Positions 22,834 through 31,417 of a stretch of 64,000 nt of DNA are shown here, piece after piece. Position numbers and translations under genes: made by a program. The stretch is from CAVVXN01 sp963772585. Its GTDB lineage: Bacteria; Planctomycetota; PLA2; JAEUHO01. The DNA is taken from NCBI GenBank assembly GCA_963772585.1, contig CAVYXV010000010.1, positions 496,001-560,000 on the forward strand. Direction: 5' to 3'. Within the stretch, counting starts at the first letter, position 1. Each line of letters opens with the position of its first letter. The notes below the pieces were generated by a model, which worked only from the letters and a program-made list of their open reading frames with translations, was not told the origin of the DNA and did no database searches.

Positions 22834-24527
22834 GACGACGAGGCGCCCTGCTCCTGCTCCTGCTGGGGCTCCTCGCCCCGGCCCTCCTCGCCGGCGCCGG
22901 CGACGAGGACGAGCGCGCCCTGTCCTTCCTCGCCTTCGATCGCTACCGGGACGTCCGGGGGATCGCCGACGCCCTCGACCGCATCCACCGGGCGTGGCCC
23001 GAACGCACGCGCCTCGCCTCGATGGGCAAGAGCCGGGAGGGGCGGGATCTCCTGGTGATGACGGTGTTCGACGCGACCGGCGGCGACCCGGACCAGAAGC
23101 CCATCATGTACATCGACGGGAACACGCACGGCAACGAGGTCCAGGCGTCGGAGGTCTGCCTGTTCACGATCAAGTACCTCCTGACCCGCGACGATCCCTT
23201 CGTGGCGGGCCTCCTCCGGCGCGTGACGTTCGTGGTCGCCCCGACCGTGAACCCGGACGCCCGGGACCGCTTCTTCCACGCGCCGGCGACGCCGCACGGA
23301 CCGCGCGGTGTGATGCGGCCCGTGGACGACGACCGCGACGGGGCGTTCGACGAAGACGGCCCGGACGACCTGGACGGCGACGGCGAGATCCTGCGCATGC
23401 GGGTGAAGGACGTGAACGGCGAGTTCGTCGTGGACGAGCGGGACGATCGCCTGATGCGTCGGAAGAAGCCCGGGGAGCAGGGGCAATACCGGCTCCTCGG
23501 GCTGGAGGGCCGGGACGACGACGGGGACGGGGCGTTCAACGAGGACCCGCCCGGCGGCGTGGACCCGAACCGCAATTGGCCCTCGCAGTGGCGGCCCGAG
23601 GAGCATCAGCACGGGGCCGGGCCCTTCCCGCTGTCCGAGCCGGAGACGCGGGCCACGGCCCTGTTCCTGCTGTCCCTGCCCCACCTCTCCGGGGTCCAGA
23701 GCTACCACAACGCCGGCCGGATGATCCTGAGGCCGCCCGCGGCCTGGACCGACCGCGAGATCCGGATGCCGGGCGAGGACAAGGCCCTCTACGACGAGAT
23801 CGGCCGCCGCGGCCTCTTCGTGCTGCCGACGTACCGGACCCTGCAGATCCGCGAGGACCTGTACCGGGTCTACGGCGGCTTCGTGGACTGGACCTACCTC
23901 GACCTCGGGGCGTTCTCCTTCACCAACGAGCTCTGGGGCGAGATCGGCAAGGGTGTGCCGGGCGCCGGCGACGACCCCCGTCTCGCGGCGCTCGAGTGGA
24001 ACGACGTCGCCCTCCACGGCGAGGGATTCGTGCGCTGGCACGAGGTCGAGCATCCCGACCTCGGCACGGTGGAGCTGGGCGGGTGGCGTCGATTCACGAT
24101 TCGCGCGGATCCCCCCGACTTCCTCCCGGAAACCTGCGTGCGGAACTGCCTCTTCACGCTGGAGCACGCCGCGATGCTCCCGCGGATCTCCGTGGGGGAG
24201 GTGACGCCGCTCGACGGGGGGGGGCTCCGCGTCGTTCTCCGAAACGACGGCGTCCTCCCGACGATCCACGCCCTGGCCCGCCGCCGGAATTCGCTGCCGC
24301 CCGACCGCCTGACCGTCGAAGGCGCGAAGGTCCTCGCCGCGATCGAGGAACACCCGCGCGGACCGGCGTCCGTGCTCGAGGTCCGGGACGGGGGGGTGCG
24401 CCTGCCGGGGGGCATCGACGGCAAGGCCACCCGCACGCTCGTCCTCTTCGTCGAGGGAGCGGCCCAGGGGGTCGTGCTGGAGAGCCGCGTGGGCGGCGTC
24501 GTCCGGAGGAGCGCGCGCGGGCGCTAG
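22830..24527 (+). CDS. Secreted M14-family zinc carboxypeptidase
   Basis: A 565-residue exported peptidase. I chose the GTG at 22830, which overlaps the preceding stop and follows a strong GGAGGGAGG. The signal peptide ends near residue 22. Zinc ligands HXXE are in IDGNTHGNEVQASEV near residue 97, the third histidine is in VQSYHNAGRM near 293, and FTNELWGE near 364 supplies the likely catalytic glutamate. NPDARDRFF and VDPNRNWP are typical substrate-binding motifs. Asp-rich calcium-loop-like inserts (DDDRDGAFDEDG; DDDGDGAFNEDP) lie between. It probably trims peptides or peptidoglycan outside the cytoplasm. Confidence 0.88.
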   Translation: MRRRGALLLLLLGLLAPALLAGAGDEDERALSFLAFDRYRDVRGIADALDRIHRAWPERTRLASMGKSREGRDLLVMTVFDATGGDPDQKPIMYIDGNTHGNEVQASEVCLFTIKYLLTRDDPFVAGLLRRVTFVVAPTVNPDARDRFFHAPATPHGPRGVMRPVDDDRDGAFDEDGPDDLDGDGEILRMRVKDVNGEFVVDERDDRLMRRKKPGEQGQYRLLGLEGRDDDGDGAFNEDPPGGVDPNRNWPSQWRPEEHQHGAGPFPLSEPETRATALFLLSLPHLSGVQSYHNAGRMILRPPAAWTDREIRMPGEDKALYDEIGRRGLFVLPTYRTLQIREDLYRVYGGFVDWTYLDLGAFSFTNELWGEIGKGVPGAGDDPRLAALEWNDVALHGEGFVRWHEVEHPDLGTVELGGWRRFTIRADPPDFLPETCVRNCLFTLEHAAMLPRISVGEVTPLDGGGLRVVLRNDGVLPTIHALARRRNSLPPDRLTVEGAKVLAAIEEHPRGPASVLEVRDGGVRLPGGIDGKATRTLVLFVEGAAQGVVLESRVGGVVRRSARGR

Positions 24528-24538
24528 CCTGCACGGCC

Positions 24539-24557
24539 GGCCCGCAGGATGCGGGCT
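24539..24557 (+). terminator. Hairpin between convergent genes, likely terminator
   Basis: CCCGCA at 24541-24546 pairs with TGCGGG at 24550-24555 across a GGA loop, extended by two more pairs. A pyrimidine stretch (CTTCCCGTTCTCC) follows on the plus strand. It lies in the 46-base gap between the convergent carboxypeptidase and CNNM genes. Confidence 0.5.
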
Positions 24558-24573
24558 CTTCCCGTTCTCCGTC

Positions 24574-25833
24574 TCAGGACGCCGCCGGCTCCGTCCCGAT
24601 CTTCCGCACGTGGACGAGGATCGCCATGCGCCCGTCCGCCTCCCGGACCTCGAAGAGCAGGCCGCCGGGCAGCTTCACGGCGTCGCCCCGCTCCGGGATG
24701 CGCTCCAGGCGATCCTGCAGGAGCCCGGAGACCGTGCTCGTCTCCTCCTCCGGGTCTTCGTAGTCGATGTCGACCTTCAGGAAGCGCGCGACGTCGCACA
24801 CGCGGGTCAGGCCGTTCACCAGTGCCGCGGTCCTCGACAGGCGCTTCACGTGGCCCTCGCGCACGTCCGTCTCGTCGATCGCCTCGCCGACCAGCTCTTC
24901 GACGAGGTCGTCCATCGTGATGAGGCCCATCGTCGAACCGTACTCGTCGATCACGACCAGCAGCCGGCGGCCGCTGCTCTGGAGATCGTGGAAGACGTCG
25001 TCCACGGCGCGGGTGGGGGGGATGAACTGCGCGGTGCGCATGGCCTCCCGGACGTTCCTGTGCCCCTCGCCGCGGGCGAGGGCCCCCAGGGCCTCCTTGA
25101 TCCAGAGGACGCCCACGACGCGGTCGAGGTCCTGCTCGAAGACGGGGAATTGGCTGTGGTTGGCGTCCACCAGCTCGTCGCGGATCTCGTCGAGCGTGGC
25201 GTCGGCGCGGAAGCCGTTGATGAGCTTTCGCGGGGTCATGACGTCGGAGGCGGTGATGTCATCGAAGCGGAAGACGCGGTGGATGAGCTCGGCCTCTCCC
25301 GGCTCCAGGTGGCCGCCCTCCTGGCCCAGGATCGCCAACTCCCGGATCTCCATCTCCTCGCCGGACTGCACCCGCCGCCGGGGCCGGGCCCACCCCGTGA
25401 TGAACTCCAGGAGGTGGATGAGCGGCGTCATGACCCGGCGGACGAGGACCAGCGACGGCACCAGGAATCCCGCGATGGTCTCGGGCAGCGCCTCACCCAC
25501 GACCTTCGGGACGATCTCCCCAAACGCGATGATCAGGACGGTCTGGAGCGCGATGAAGACCGCCATCCCCCAACCCGTGTGGATCACGGTGGTGGCGACG
25601 CTGGTGATGAAGGCCGTGCCCGCGATCGCGAAGACGTTGTTCAGGAACACGATCGAGGCGAGCGTTCGGCCGGGGTCGCGCCGCAGCGCCAGGAGCCGGG
25701 TCGCGCCGCGGAGGCCCTCCTGGCCGCGAACGCGGATGCGCGCCTCGCTCGAGGCCAACAGCGCCGCCTCGCTGAGCGAGCAGAAGGCCGAGCCGGCGAG
25801 ATTGGCGAGGACAAGGAGGGCGAGCCGTATCAT
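24574..25833 (-). CDS. CNNM/CorB-HlyC family membrane protein with CBS pair
   Basis: A 419-residue inner-membrane protein of the hemolysin C/CorC-type family, linked to divalent cation transport or resistance. The N-terminal CNNM domain has about four membrane helices (GSAFCSLSEAALLASSEARI; IAFGEIVPKVVGEALPE). A CBS pair follows at about residues 185-325 (SDVMTPRKLINGFRADATLD; STMGLITMDDLVEELVGEAI), then a CorC_HlyC FAD-like domain (SGLLQDRLERIPERGDAVKL). All family parts are present. It is divergent from the CHASE2 cyclase with a 62-base gap that should hold both promoters. Confidence 0.9.
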   Translation of the reverse strand: MIRLALLVLANLAGSAFCSLSEAALLASSEARIRVRGQEGLRGATRLLALRRDPGRTLASIVFLNNVFAIAGTAFITSVATTVIHTGWGMAVFIALQTVLIIAFGEIVPKVVGEALPETIAGFLVPSLVLVRRVMTPLIHLLEFITGWARPRRRVQSGEEMEIRELAILGQEGGHLEPGEAELIHRVFRFDDITASDVMTPRKLINGFRADATLDEIRDELVDANHSQFPVFEQDLDRVVGVLWIKEALGALARGEGHRNVREAMRTAQFIPPTRAVDDVFHDLQSSGRRLLVVIDEYGSTMGLITMDDLVEELVGEAIDETDVREGHVKRLSRTAALVNGLTRVCDVARFLKVDIDYEDPEEETSTVSGLLQDRLERIPERGDAVKLPGGLLFEVREADGRMAILVHVRKIGTEPAAS

Positions 25834-25895
25834 CCGGGATCAAGCGAAGACCGTCCGGCCGCCGGCCGGGCCCGGCCACTCTACCAGGGAGTCCC

Positions 25896-28145
25896 ATGGC
25901 GAAGGCCCCCCGTCTGCACGACATGCCCACCGCGAAGCGGGTCGCGCTGGGGGCCCTGATCGGGGTCGTGGTGGGGGGCTTCCTGCTCGTGCTCCGGCCC
26001 ACCTACCTGTTCGAGGGGCTCGAGCTCCGCTTCCTCGACGCCCGGACCGAGCACTACCTCGCGAACCACCCCGCCGACCCTCGGATCGTGCTCTGCGAGG
26101 TCATGGACGAGGACGTCTCGGTCGTGCAGGAGGCGTGGGGGGTCCGCTGGCCGTGGGAACTCGAGATCAACGCCGAGGCCTTCTCGATGATGCAGAAGGC
26201 GGGCGTTTCCGTCCTCGTGGTGGACGTGTTCCACCTCGACAAGGGAGCGACCAAGGAGGACGTGAGGATCACGCAGGAACTGGCGGCTCGGGACGAGGCC
26301 GTGTACGAGCACAACCGGGAGGAGGCGGAGCTCCTCCGGGACTCGTTCCAGGGCATCGGCCGCGACGATACCGAGGATCCGGGTCGGGTGGTTCTCGCCT
26401 TCGAGCTGAGCGATCAAGGCGAGTACGAGGTGCCGGTCCGGGTGGAGGCGGCCCGAGGGCGCTTGATGGAAGAGACGCTCCAGGACTGCCCGCGCGGATT
26501 CGTGCGGATGGGCGCCAACTTCCCCGTCCACCTGGTGGCGGAGGGCGCCATGGTCCTCGGCTTCGCCAACGTGAAGGCGGGCCTGGACAGCATCGTGCGC
26601 ACGTCGACGGCGGTGGGGCGGTGGCGCGACCAACGCGTTCCCTCCCTGCCCCTCGCGGCGGCGTCCCTGGTCGTGGACGGCGACGTTTCGTTCGAGAACG
26701 GCGGCGTCCGCGTCGGAAAGGCGTTCCAGCGGTTGAACGACGACGGCTCCTTCGTCGTGAACTTCCGCGGCGACGCGCAGACGCCCTACGTCCGCGTCCC
26801 GCCGTCACGGATCCTCGAGTGGAAGGTTCGGTACGACGAGACGGGCGAGGTGCCGGAGGAGGCGAAGAGGGCGCTCGGCGGAAAGATCGTGATCTGGGGC
26901 GTCAACCTCGCGGGCTTCGAGGACAAGGTCACCACGCCGCTCGGCGGCAAGTACCACGGGCCGGAGTACCAGGCGACGGCGCTCGACAACCTCCTCCACG
27001 GCGACGGCCGCATCCGGGCGGCGCCGGCCGTGAACGTCGCCATCCTGTTCGTGCTGACCGTGTTTCTCGGCGCCGCGGCGGGCGCCATGCGGAGCCGGCT
27101 CCTACCGCACCTCGTGCCGCTGCTCGCCACGCTGCTGCTCCTCGTGGCGAGCTTCGAGATCTTCCGGCGCGGCGTGTCGATCGACTTCTTCACCCCCTTC
27201 ATGGGCATCGTGCTCACGTGGGCCGTGACGAGCGTCGTCCGCGTCCTCACCGAGGGCCGCCGCAACCGATGGCTCGAGGGCACCTTCGGGCGCTACCTCG
27301 CCCCGTCCATCATCGAGGCGCTCAAGAAGGACCCCGGGCTCGTCGCGCTGGGCGGGCGAAAGCGCGTCATCACCATCCTCTTCAGCGACGTGGCGAACTT
27401 CACGCGCCTCTCGGAGAAGCTCACGGCGGAGGACGTGGTGAAGCTCCTCAACCTCTACCTGACGGCGCACTCCGCCGCCGTGATGGAGGTGGGTGGGGTC
27501 GTGGACAAGTTCGAGGGCGACGCCGTGATGGCCTTCTTCGGGGACCCCGTGCCGGACCCCGACCATGCGAACCAGGGTTGCCGCGCCGCCCTCTCGGCGG
27601 TGGACCGGCTGCCGGGACTCAAGCCGATCTGGGAGGGCCTCGGCCTCGACGAATTCCGGATTCGCGTCGGCGTGAACACCGGCGAGGCCATCGTCGGCAA
27701 CATGGGGAGCGCGCAGCGTTTCGACTACACGTGCATGGGCGACCAGGTGAATCTCGCGAGCCGCCTGGAGGGCGCGAACAAGGCGTTCGGGAGCGTGATC
27801 ATGATCGGCTCCCGGACGTACGAGGAGGCCAAGGCCGGGATCGTGGCCAAGCCTCTCGCCCGGATCGTCGTCGTCGGCCGCAGCCGCCCCGAGCCCGTCT
27901 ACGAGCTCCTGGCGATGCGGGAGAACGCCACGGCCGAGACGGTGGCGCACGCCGAGGCCTTCGCCCGGGCCCAGGACGCGGCGAAGCGGGGCGACCTCGC
28001 GGCGGCGTGCGCCGCGCTCGACGAGGCCGAACGCCACCGCCCCGGGGACGGCCCCGTGGCCTGGTTCCGGGGACTTCTGGACCGGATGGAGGCCGGCGAG
28101 GTGGCGACGCCCTGGTCCGGCGTCGTGGAGCTGACGGCCAAGTAG
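25896..28145 (+). CDS. CHASE2-domain class III adenylate cyclase
   Basis: A 749-residue membrane-bound cyclase producing cAMP. One helix at about residues 16-33 leads into an extracytoplasmic CHASE2 sensor (about 40-370), then three helices (375-450) and the cyclase domain from about 485 to 650. The catalytic set looks complete: ILFSDVANFT near 496 and VDKFEGDAVMAFFGDP near 535 give the metal aspartates and the adenine-contacting lysine, and CMGDQVNLASRLEG near 612 gives the Asp, Asn and Arg. A short C-terminal helical extension (EAFARAQDAAKRGDLAAACA) may be a TPR. CAGGGAG supports the start. The sensed signal is unknown. Confidence 0.93.
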   Translation: MAKAPRLHDMPTAKRVALGALIGVVVGGFLLVLRPTYLFEGLELRFLDARTEHYLANHPADPRIVLCEVMDEDVSVVQEAWGVRWPWELEINAEAFSMMQKAGVSVLVVDVFHLDKGATKEDVRITQELAARDEAVYEHNREEAELLRDSFQGIGRDDTEDPGRVVLAFELSDQGEYEVPVRVEAARGRLMEETLQDCPRGFVRMGANFPVHLVAEGAMVLGFANVKAGLDSIVRTSTAVGRWRDQRVPSLPLAAASLVVDGDVSFENGGVRVGKAFQRLNDDGSFVVNFRGDAQTPYVRVPPSRILEWKVRYDETGEVPEEAKRALGGKIVIWGVNLAGFEDKVTTPLGGKYHGPEYQATALDNLLHGDGRIRAAPAVNVAILFVLTVFLGAAAGAMRSRLLPHLVPLLATLLLLVASFEIFRRGVSIDFFTPFMGIVLTWAVTSVVRVLTEGRRNRWLEGTFGRYLAPSIIEALKKDPGLVALGGRKRVITILFSDVANFTRLSEKLTAEDVVKLLNLYLTAHSAAVMEVGGVVDKFEGDAVMAFFGDPVPDPDHANQGCRAALSAVDRLPGLKPIWEGLGLDEFRIRVGVNTGEAIVGNMGSAQRFDYTCMGDQVNLASRLEGANKAFGSVIMIGSRTYEEAKAGIVAKPLARIVVVGRSRPEPVYELLAMRENATAETVAHAEAFARAQDAAKRGDLAAACAALDEAERHRPGDGPVAWFRGLLDRMEAGEVATPWSGVVELTAK

Positions 28146-28215
28146 GCCCCGGGCGACGAACCCGTGACCGGTCGCCGGGTAGTCTCTCGAAGGCACATCT
28201 GGCGGAGATCCAACC

Positions 28216-28755
28216 ATGGCCAAGGACTGGAAGGCGGCGACGTGCCTGCTCCTGGCGTTTGCCCTCGGAACGGCGCTCGCGGCCCCGGGAGACGTGGCGG
28301 TGGGGGACGTCCGGGCGGTGCTGCCCCGGGCCGGCGCGCCGATCCGCGAGCAACCCCGGACCCTCAGCCGCGCCACGACGACCCTCGCCCACGGCACCCG
28401 CGTCCAGGTGGTGGAGCGCCGGGGTGCGTGGATCCGGGTGGCGGCGCCGGGCGGCGACCCGGCCGAAGGCGGGTGGCTGCGCGCCAGCCAGACCGTCGAG
28501 CCCTTCGCGCTCACCCAGGGCGGCCAGCGGGGGTCGATCCACCGCACCGCCGGCGCCGGACCGTCCGAGGAGGACATCCAGGCCGCCGGGCGCCAGTTCG
28601 ACCAGGGGACGGAGGACACCTACCGGCAATCGCATCCGGACATCGAGCGGGCCTTCCCCCTCGTGGACGGCATCGAGACGTCCACCCCGCCCGAGAACCG
28701 GGTGATCGAGTTCATCCGCGCCGGGCGCCTCGGCCGCCCGGGGAGGGACTCGTGA
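28216..28755 (+). CDS. Exported SH3-like domain protein
   Basis: A 179-residue protein with a signal peptide (MAKDWKAATCLLLAFALGTA and cleavage near residue 22). Residues of about 25-95 resemble a bacterial SH3 domain (PIREQPRTLSRATTTLAHGT; VQVVERRGAWIRVAAPGGDP; EGGWLRASQTVEPF). The C-terminal part is unassigned and polar. Bacterial SH3 domains often bind cell-wall peptides. Its stop overlaps the GTG start of the M48 lipoprotein gene, so the two proteins are probably made and act together outside the inner membrane. Confidence 0.72.
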   Translation: MAKDWKAATCLLLAFALGTALAAPGDVAVGDVRAVLPRAGAPIREQPRTLSRATTTLAHGTRVQVVERRGAWIRVAAPGGDPAEGGWLRASQTVEPFALTQGGQRGSIHRTAGAGPSEEDIQAAGRQFDQGTEDTYRQSHPDIERAFPLVDGIETSTPPENRVIEFIRAGRLGRPGRDS

Positions 28756-29687
28756 GGGCCCGCGCCGCCCGGCTCGCGGTGCTGCTCGGGGGCCTCGCCC
28801 TCGCGGCGGTCGGCTGCCGGACCAGCGACATCGCGGGCAACCTCGCCGGCGGCTTCGTCGGGGGGCGCACGGGGGATGTCGCCCGCGCCGCCGTCGGGGG
28901 CTTCATCGACTCGCGCGAGATCGTCGAGCAGATGAACACGAAGTTTTCGCCGGAGCAGGAGTACTACCTCGGCCGCGCCGTGGCCGCGAACGCCATCGCC
29001 CGCTACGGGCTGGACCCCGACGAGAAGCGGCAGGACTACGTCCGGCTCGTCGGAGCGGCGATCGTCGCCCTGAGCGAGCGCCTGCCCGCTACGTACGGCG
29101 GGTACCACTTCGCGGTCCTCGACACGGACATCGCGAACGGGATCAGCGGTCCCGGCGGATTCGTCCTCGTCACCCGGGGCGCCGTCGAGCGCTGCCGCAA
29201 CGAGGAGGAGCTCGCGGGGATCCTCGCGCACGAGCTCGCCCACGTCAGCCTCCGCCACGGCGAGCAGATCCTCCGCCAGGGCGGCGAGTGGCAGGCGAGC
29301 TTCTCGACGTTCGCCCGCGTGGCGGCCGCGGCCGCGGGAGCCGGCGAGACCAGCTTCCGCAACGACATGGCCAAGCTCTTCGGCGACGCCGTCGGCGATC
29401 TCTCCAAGAAGATCGCCCAGGACGGGTACGGTCGCGCCGCCGAGCTCGAGGCGGATCGCGAGGGGACGCTGATCCTGTATGACACCGGGTACGACGCCGC
29501 CGCGATCGAGGAGTACATGAAGGCGGGTCCCGACCGGTCGCAGCAGACCTGGGAGACCCACCCGGGGGCCGACGTGAGGATCGCCGCGCTGGAGCCGGTG
29601 GTGAAGGTGTACGGAGGTCCGTTCGACGGCGGTGTCGGCCGGGAAGCCCGCACGCGCCGATTCCACGCCATCCTCGGCGGGTCCTGA
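28752..29687 (+). CDS. M48-family metalloprotease lipoprotein (BepA/LoiP-like)
   Basis: A 311-residue zinc protease. The GTG start at 28752 overlaps the SH3-protein stop, and GGGAGGGAC lies just before it. The N-terminus is a lipoprotein signal with LAAVGC, cysteine at residue 22, followed by a Gly-rich linker. The catalytic HEXXH is ILAHELAHVSLRHG near residue 157-170, and the third ligand glutamate is in AAELEADREGTLILYDTGYD near 230. Relatives such as BepA act on outer-membrane protein quality control, which fits the nearby LptD-like gene. The specific substrate is inferred, not shown. Confidence 0.88.
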   Translation: MRARAARLAVLLGGLALAAVGCRTSDIAGNLAGGFVGGRTGDVARAAVGGFIDSREIVEQMNTKFSPEQEYYLGRAVAANAIARYGLDPDEKRQDYVRLVGAAIVALSERLPATYGGYHFAVLDTDIANGISGPGGFVLVTRGAVERCRNEEELAGILAHELAHVSLRHGEQILRQGGEWQASFSTFARVAAAAAGAGETSFRNDMAKLFGDAVGDLSKKIAQDGYGRAAELEADREGTLILYDTGYDAAAIEEYMKAGPDRSQQTWETHPGADVRIAALEPVVKVYGGPFDGGVGREARTRRFHAILGGS

Positions 29688-29744
29688 CGCGGCGTTCCAC
29701 CCGCGGCCTGAACGCGGTCGCGGGACGGACCGATCCCATATCCC

Positions 29745-31385
29745 GTGGGCAGGGACGCGACGCCCGACACGGACGGCGAGACCCCCGAGAGGGTGGGGCG
29801 GTCGGCGGGCAGGGTCTCGCTGGCGACCGGCCTCTCCCGTGTCGGTGGGCTGATCCGCGAGGCGGTCTTCGCCGCGCTCTTCGGGGGGCCCGGCGTCGCC
29901 GACGCCTTCGTGATGGCGTTCCGGATTCCGAACCTCCTCCGGGAGTTCTTCGCGGAGGGCGCGCTCGCCTCGGCGTTCGTGCCGACCTTCGCGCACCTCA
30001 GGGCCGAGGAGGGAGACGAACGGGCGTTCCTGCTCGCGCGCCGGACGATGGGGACGCTGGGGCTCCTGACGGGCGGGATCGCGCTCCTGGGCATCGTGTT
30101 CGCCCCCGCCGTGGTCGCGATCGTGGCCCCGGACGCGAAGCCCGAGATCCACAGCCTCACCATCTCCCTGACGCGGATCATGTTCCCGTTCCTGCCCCTC
30201 GTGGCGCTGGCGGCCGTCGCCATGGGGGTCCTCAACACGCATCGCCGCTACTTCGTCCCCGCGGTCGCGCCCGCGTGCTTCAACCTCGTCGCGATCGTGG
30301 GCGGGGCGATCCTCCTCCTGGTCCACCGAGGTCATCCGCAGGACGCCGAGACCGCGGTCGCCTGGTGGTCCGTGCTCGTCGTGCTGGGGGGGCTCGCCCA
30401 GTTCCTCGTCCAGGTGCCGCTCCTCGGTCGCGTGGGTTGGCGCGGGCGCCCCCTCGCCGATCCTCGTCTCCGGGACCCTGCGCTCCGCGTCGTGGCCCGG
30501 CGCATGGCCCCGGTGCTCATCTCGCTCGCCGGTACGAACGTGATGCTCGTCATCGTGACCGCGCTGGCCTCGCGCGGCGACGGATGGCCCGCCTGGCTCA
30601 ACTACGCGTTCCGGCTCGTCCACCTGCCCATCGGACTCGTAGGGGTGGCCGTCGGGACGGTGCTGCTGGCGGCCGGTTCGCGGAGCGTTGCCGCCGGGGA
30701 CCCGGCGGCGCTGGACGGCATCGTCGGCCGCGGCCTCCGCCTCACGTGGCTCCTGGCCCTGCCCGCGGCCGTGGGGCTGTTCGTCCTGGCCGAGCCCCTG
30801 ATCCGGCTGATCTACGAGCGGGGCCGCTTCCACGCCTCCGACACCCTCGCCGTGTCGCGGGCGCTGAAGGCGTACGCGCTCGGCGTCGTCTTCTACGCCG
30901 GCGTGAAGGCGTCCGCGCCGCGCTTCCTCGCACGGGGGGACACCCGGACACCCATGCAGTGTTCGGTGGCGGGGATCCTCGTCACGATCGCGGCGGCCTT
31001 CCTCTTCGTGGGGCCGTGGGGCTACGTCGGGTTGGCGCTCAGTGTGGCGATGGGCTCGGCCACGAACTACGCCGGCCTCTGGGTCGCCGGCCGGCGGCGG
31101 TACGGTCGCCGCGGGGTCGTGGGGGCAGCGTTCCTCGCCCGGATCGGGGGGGCCGCGCTCCTGATGGCGGGGGCGGGGATCCTCGCGTCACGGCTCTGGC
31201 TGGTCGGTGACGGGGCGGTGGCGTCCCGTCCCCTGCGCGTGGGCCTGACCCTGGGGCTCACCGTCGCCCTCGCGGCGCTGTATCTCCTTGCGGCGTCGGT
31301 ACTTGGGGTAGAAGAGGTGGCGGCGCTCGCGCGCCGTCTAGGGTGGCGGCGCGGACGGTCCGGCGGCGAAGGCCCCGTATCCTGA
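29745..31385 (+). CDS. murJ: MurJ/MviN lipid II flippase
   Basis: A 546-residue polytopic protein with 14 predicted helices, matching the MOP-fold flippase that moves lipid II across the inner membrane for peptidoglycan synthesis. The family start is clear: VSLATGLSRVGGLIREAVFA and FRIPNLLREFFAEGALASAF near residues 23-80. It is near the usual MurJ length of about 510-550. The start is GTG at 29745, before which a ribosome site is not obvious; the first 20 residues are charged and may be partly untranslated. MurJ supports a peptidoglycan wall in this organism. Confidence 0.92.
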   Translation: MGRDATPDTDGETPERVGRSAGRVSLATGLSRVGGLIREAVFAALFGGPGVADAFVMAFRIPNLLREFFAEGALASAFVPTFAHLRAEEGDERAFLLARRTMGTLGLLTGGIALLGIVFAPAVVAIVAPDAKPEIHSLTISLTRIMFPFLPLVALAAVAMGVLNTHRRYFVPAVAPACFNLVAIVGGAILLLVHRGHPQDAETAVAWWSVLVVLGGLAQFLVQVPLLGRVGWRGRPLADPRLRDPALRVVARRMAPVLISLAGTNVMLVIVTALASRGDGWPAWLNYAFRLVHLPIGLVGVAVGTVLLAAGSRSVAAGDPAALDGIVGRGLRLTWLLALPAAVGLFVLAEPLIRLIYERGRFHASDTLAVSRALKAYALGVVFYAGVKASAPRFLARGDTRTPMQCSVAGILVTIAAAFLFVGPWGYVGLALSVAMGSATNYAGLWVAGRRRYGRRGVVGAAFLARIGGAALLMAGAGILASRLWLVGDGAVASRPLRVGLTLGLTVALAALYLLAASVLGVEEVAALARRLGWRRGRSGGEGPVS

Positions 31386-31417
31386 CGCCGGGGTCCAAGG
31401 AGGGATGGCCGGGCGGT

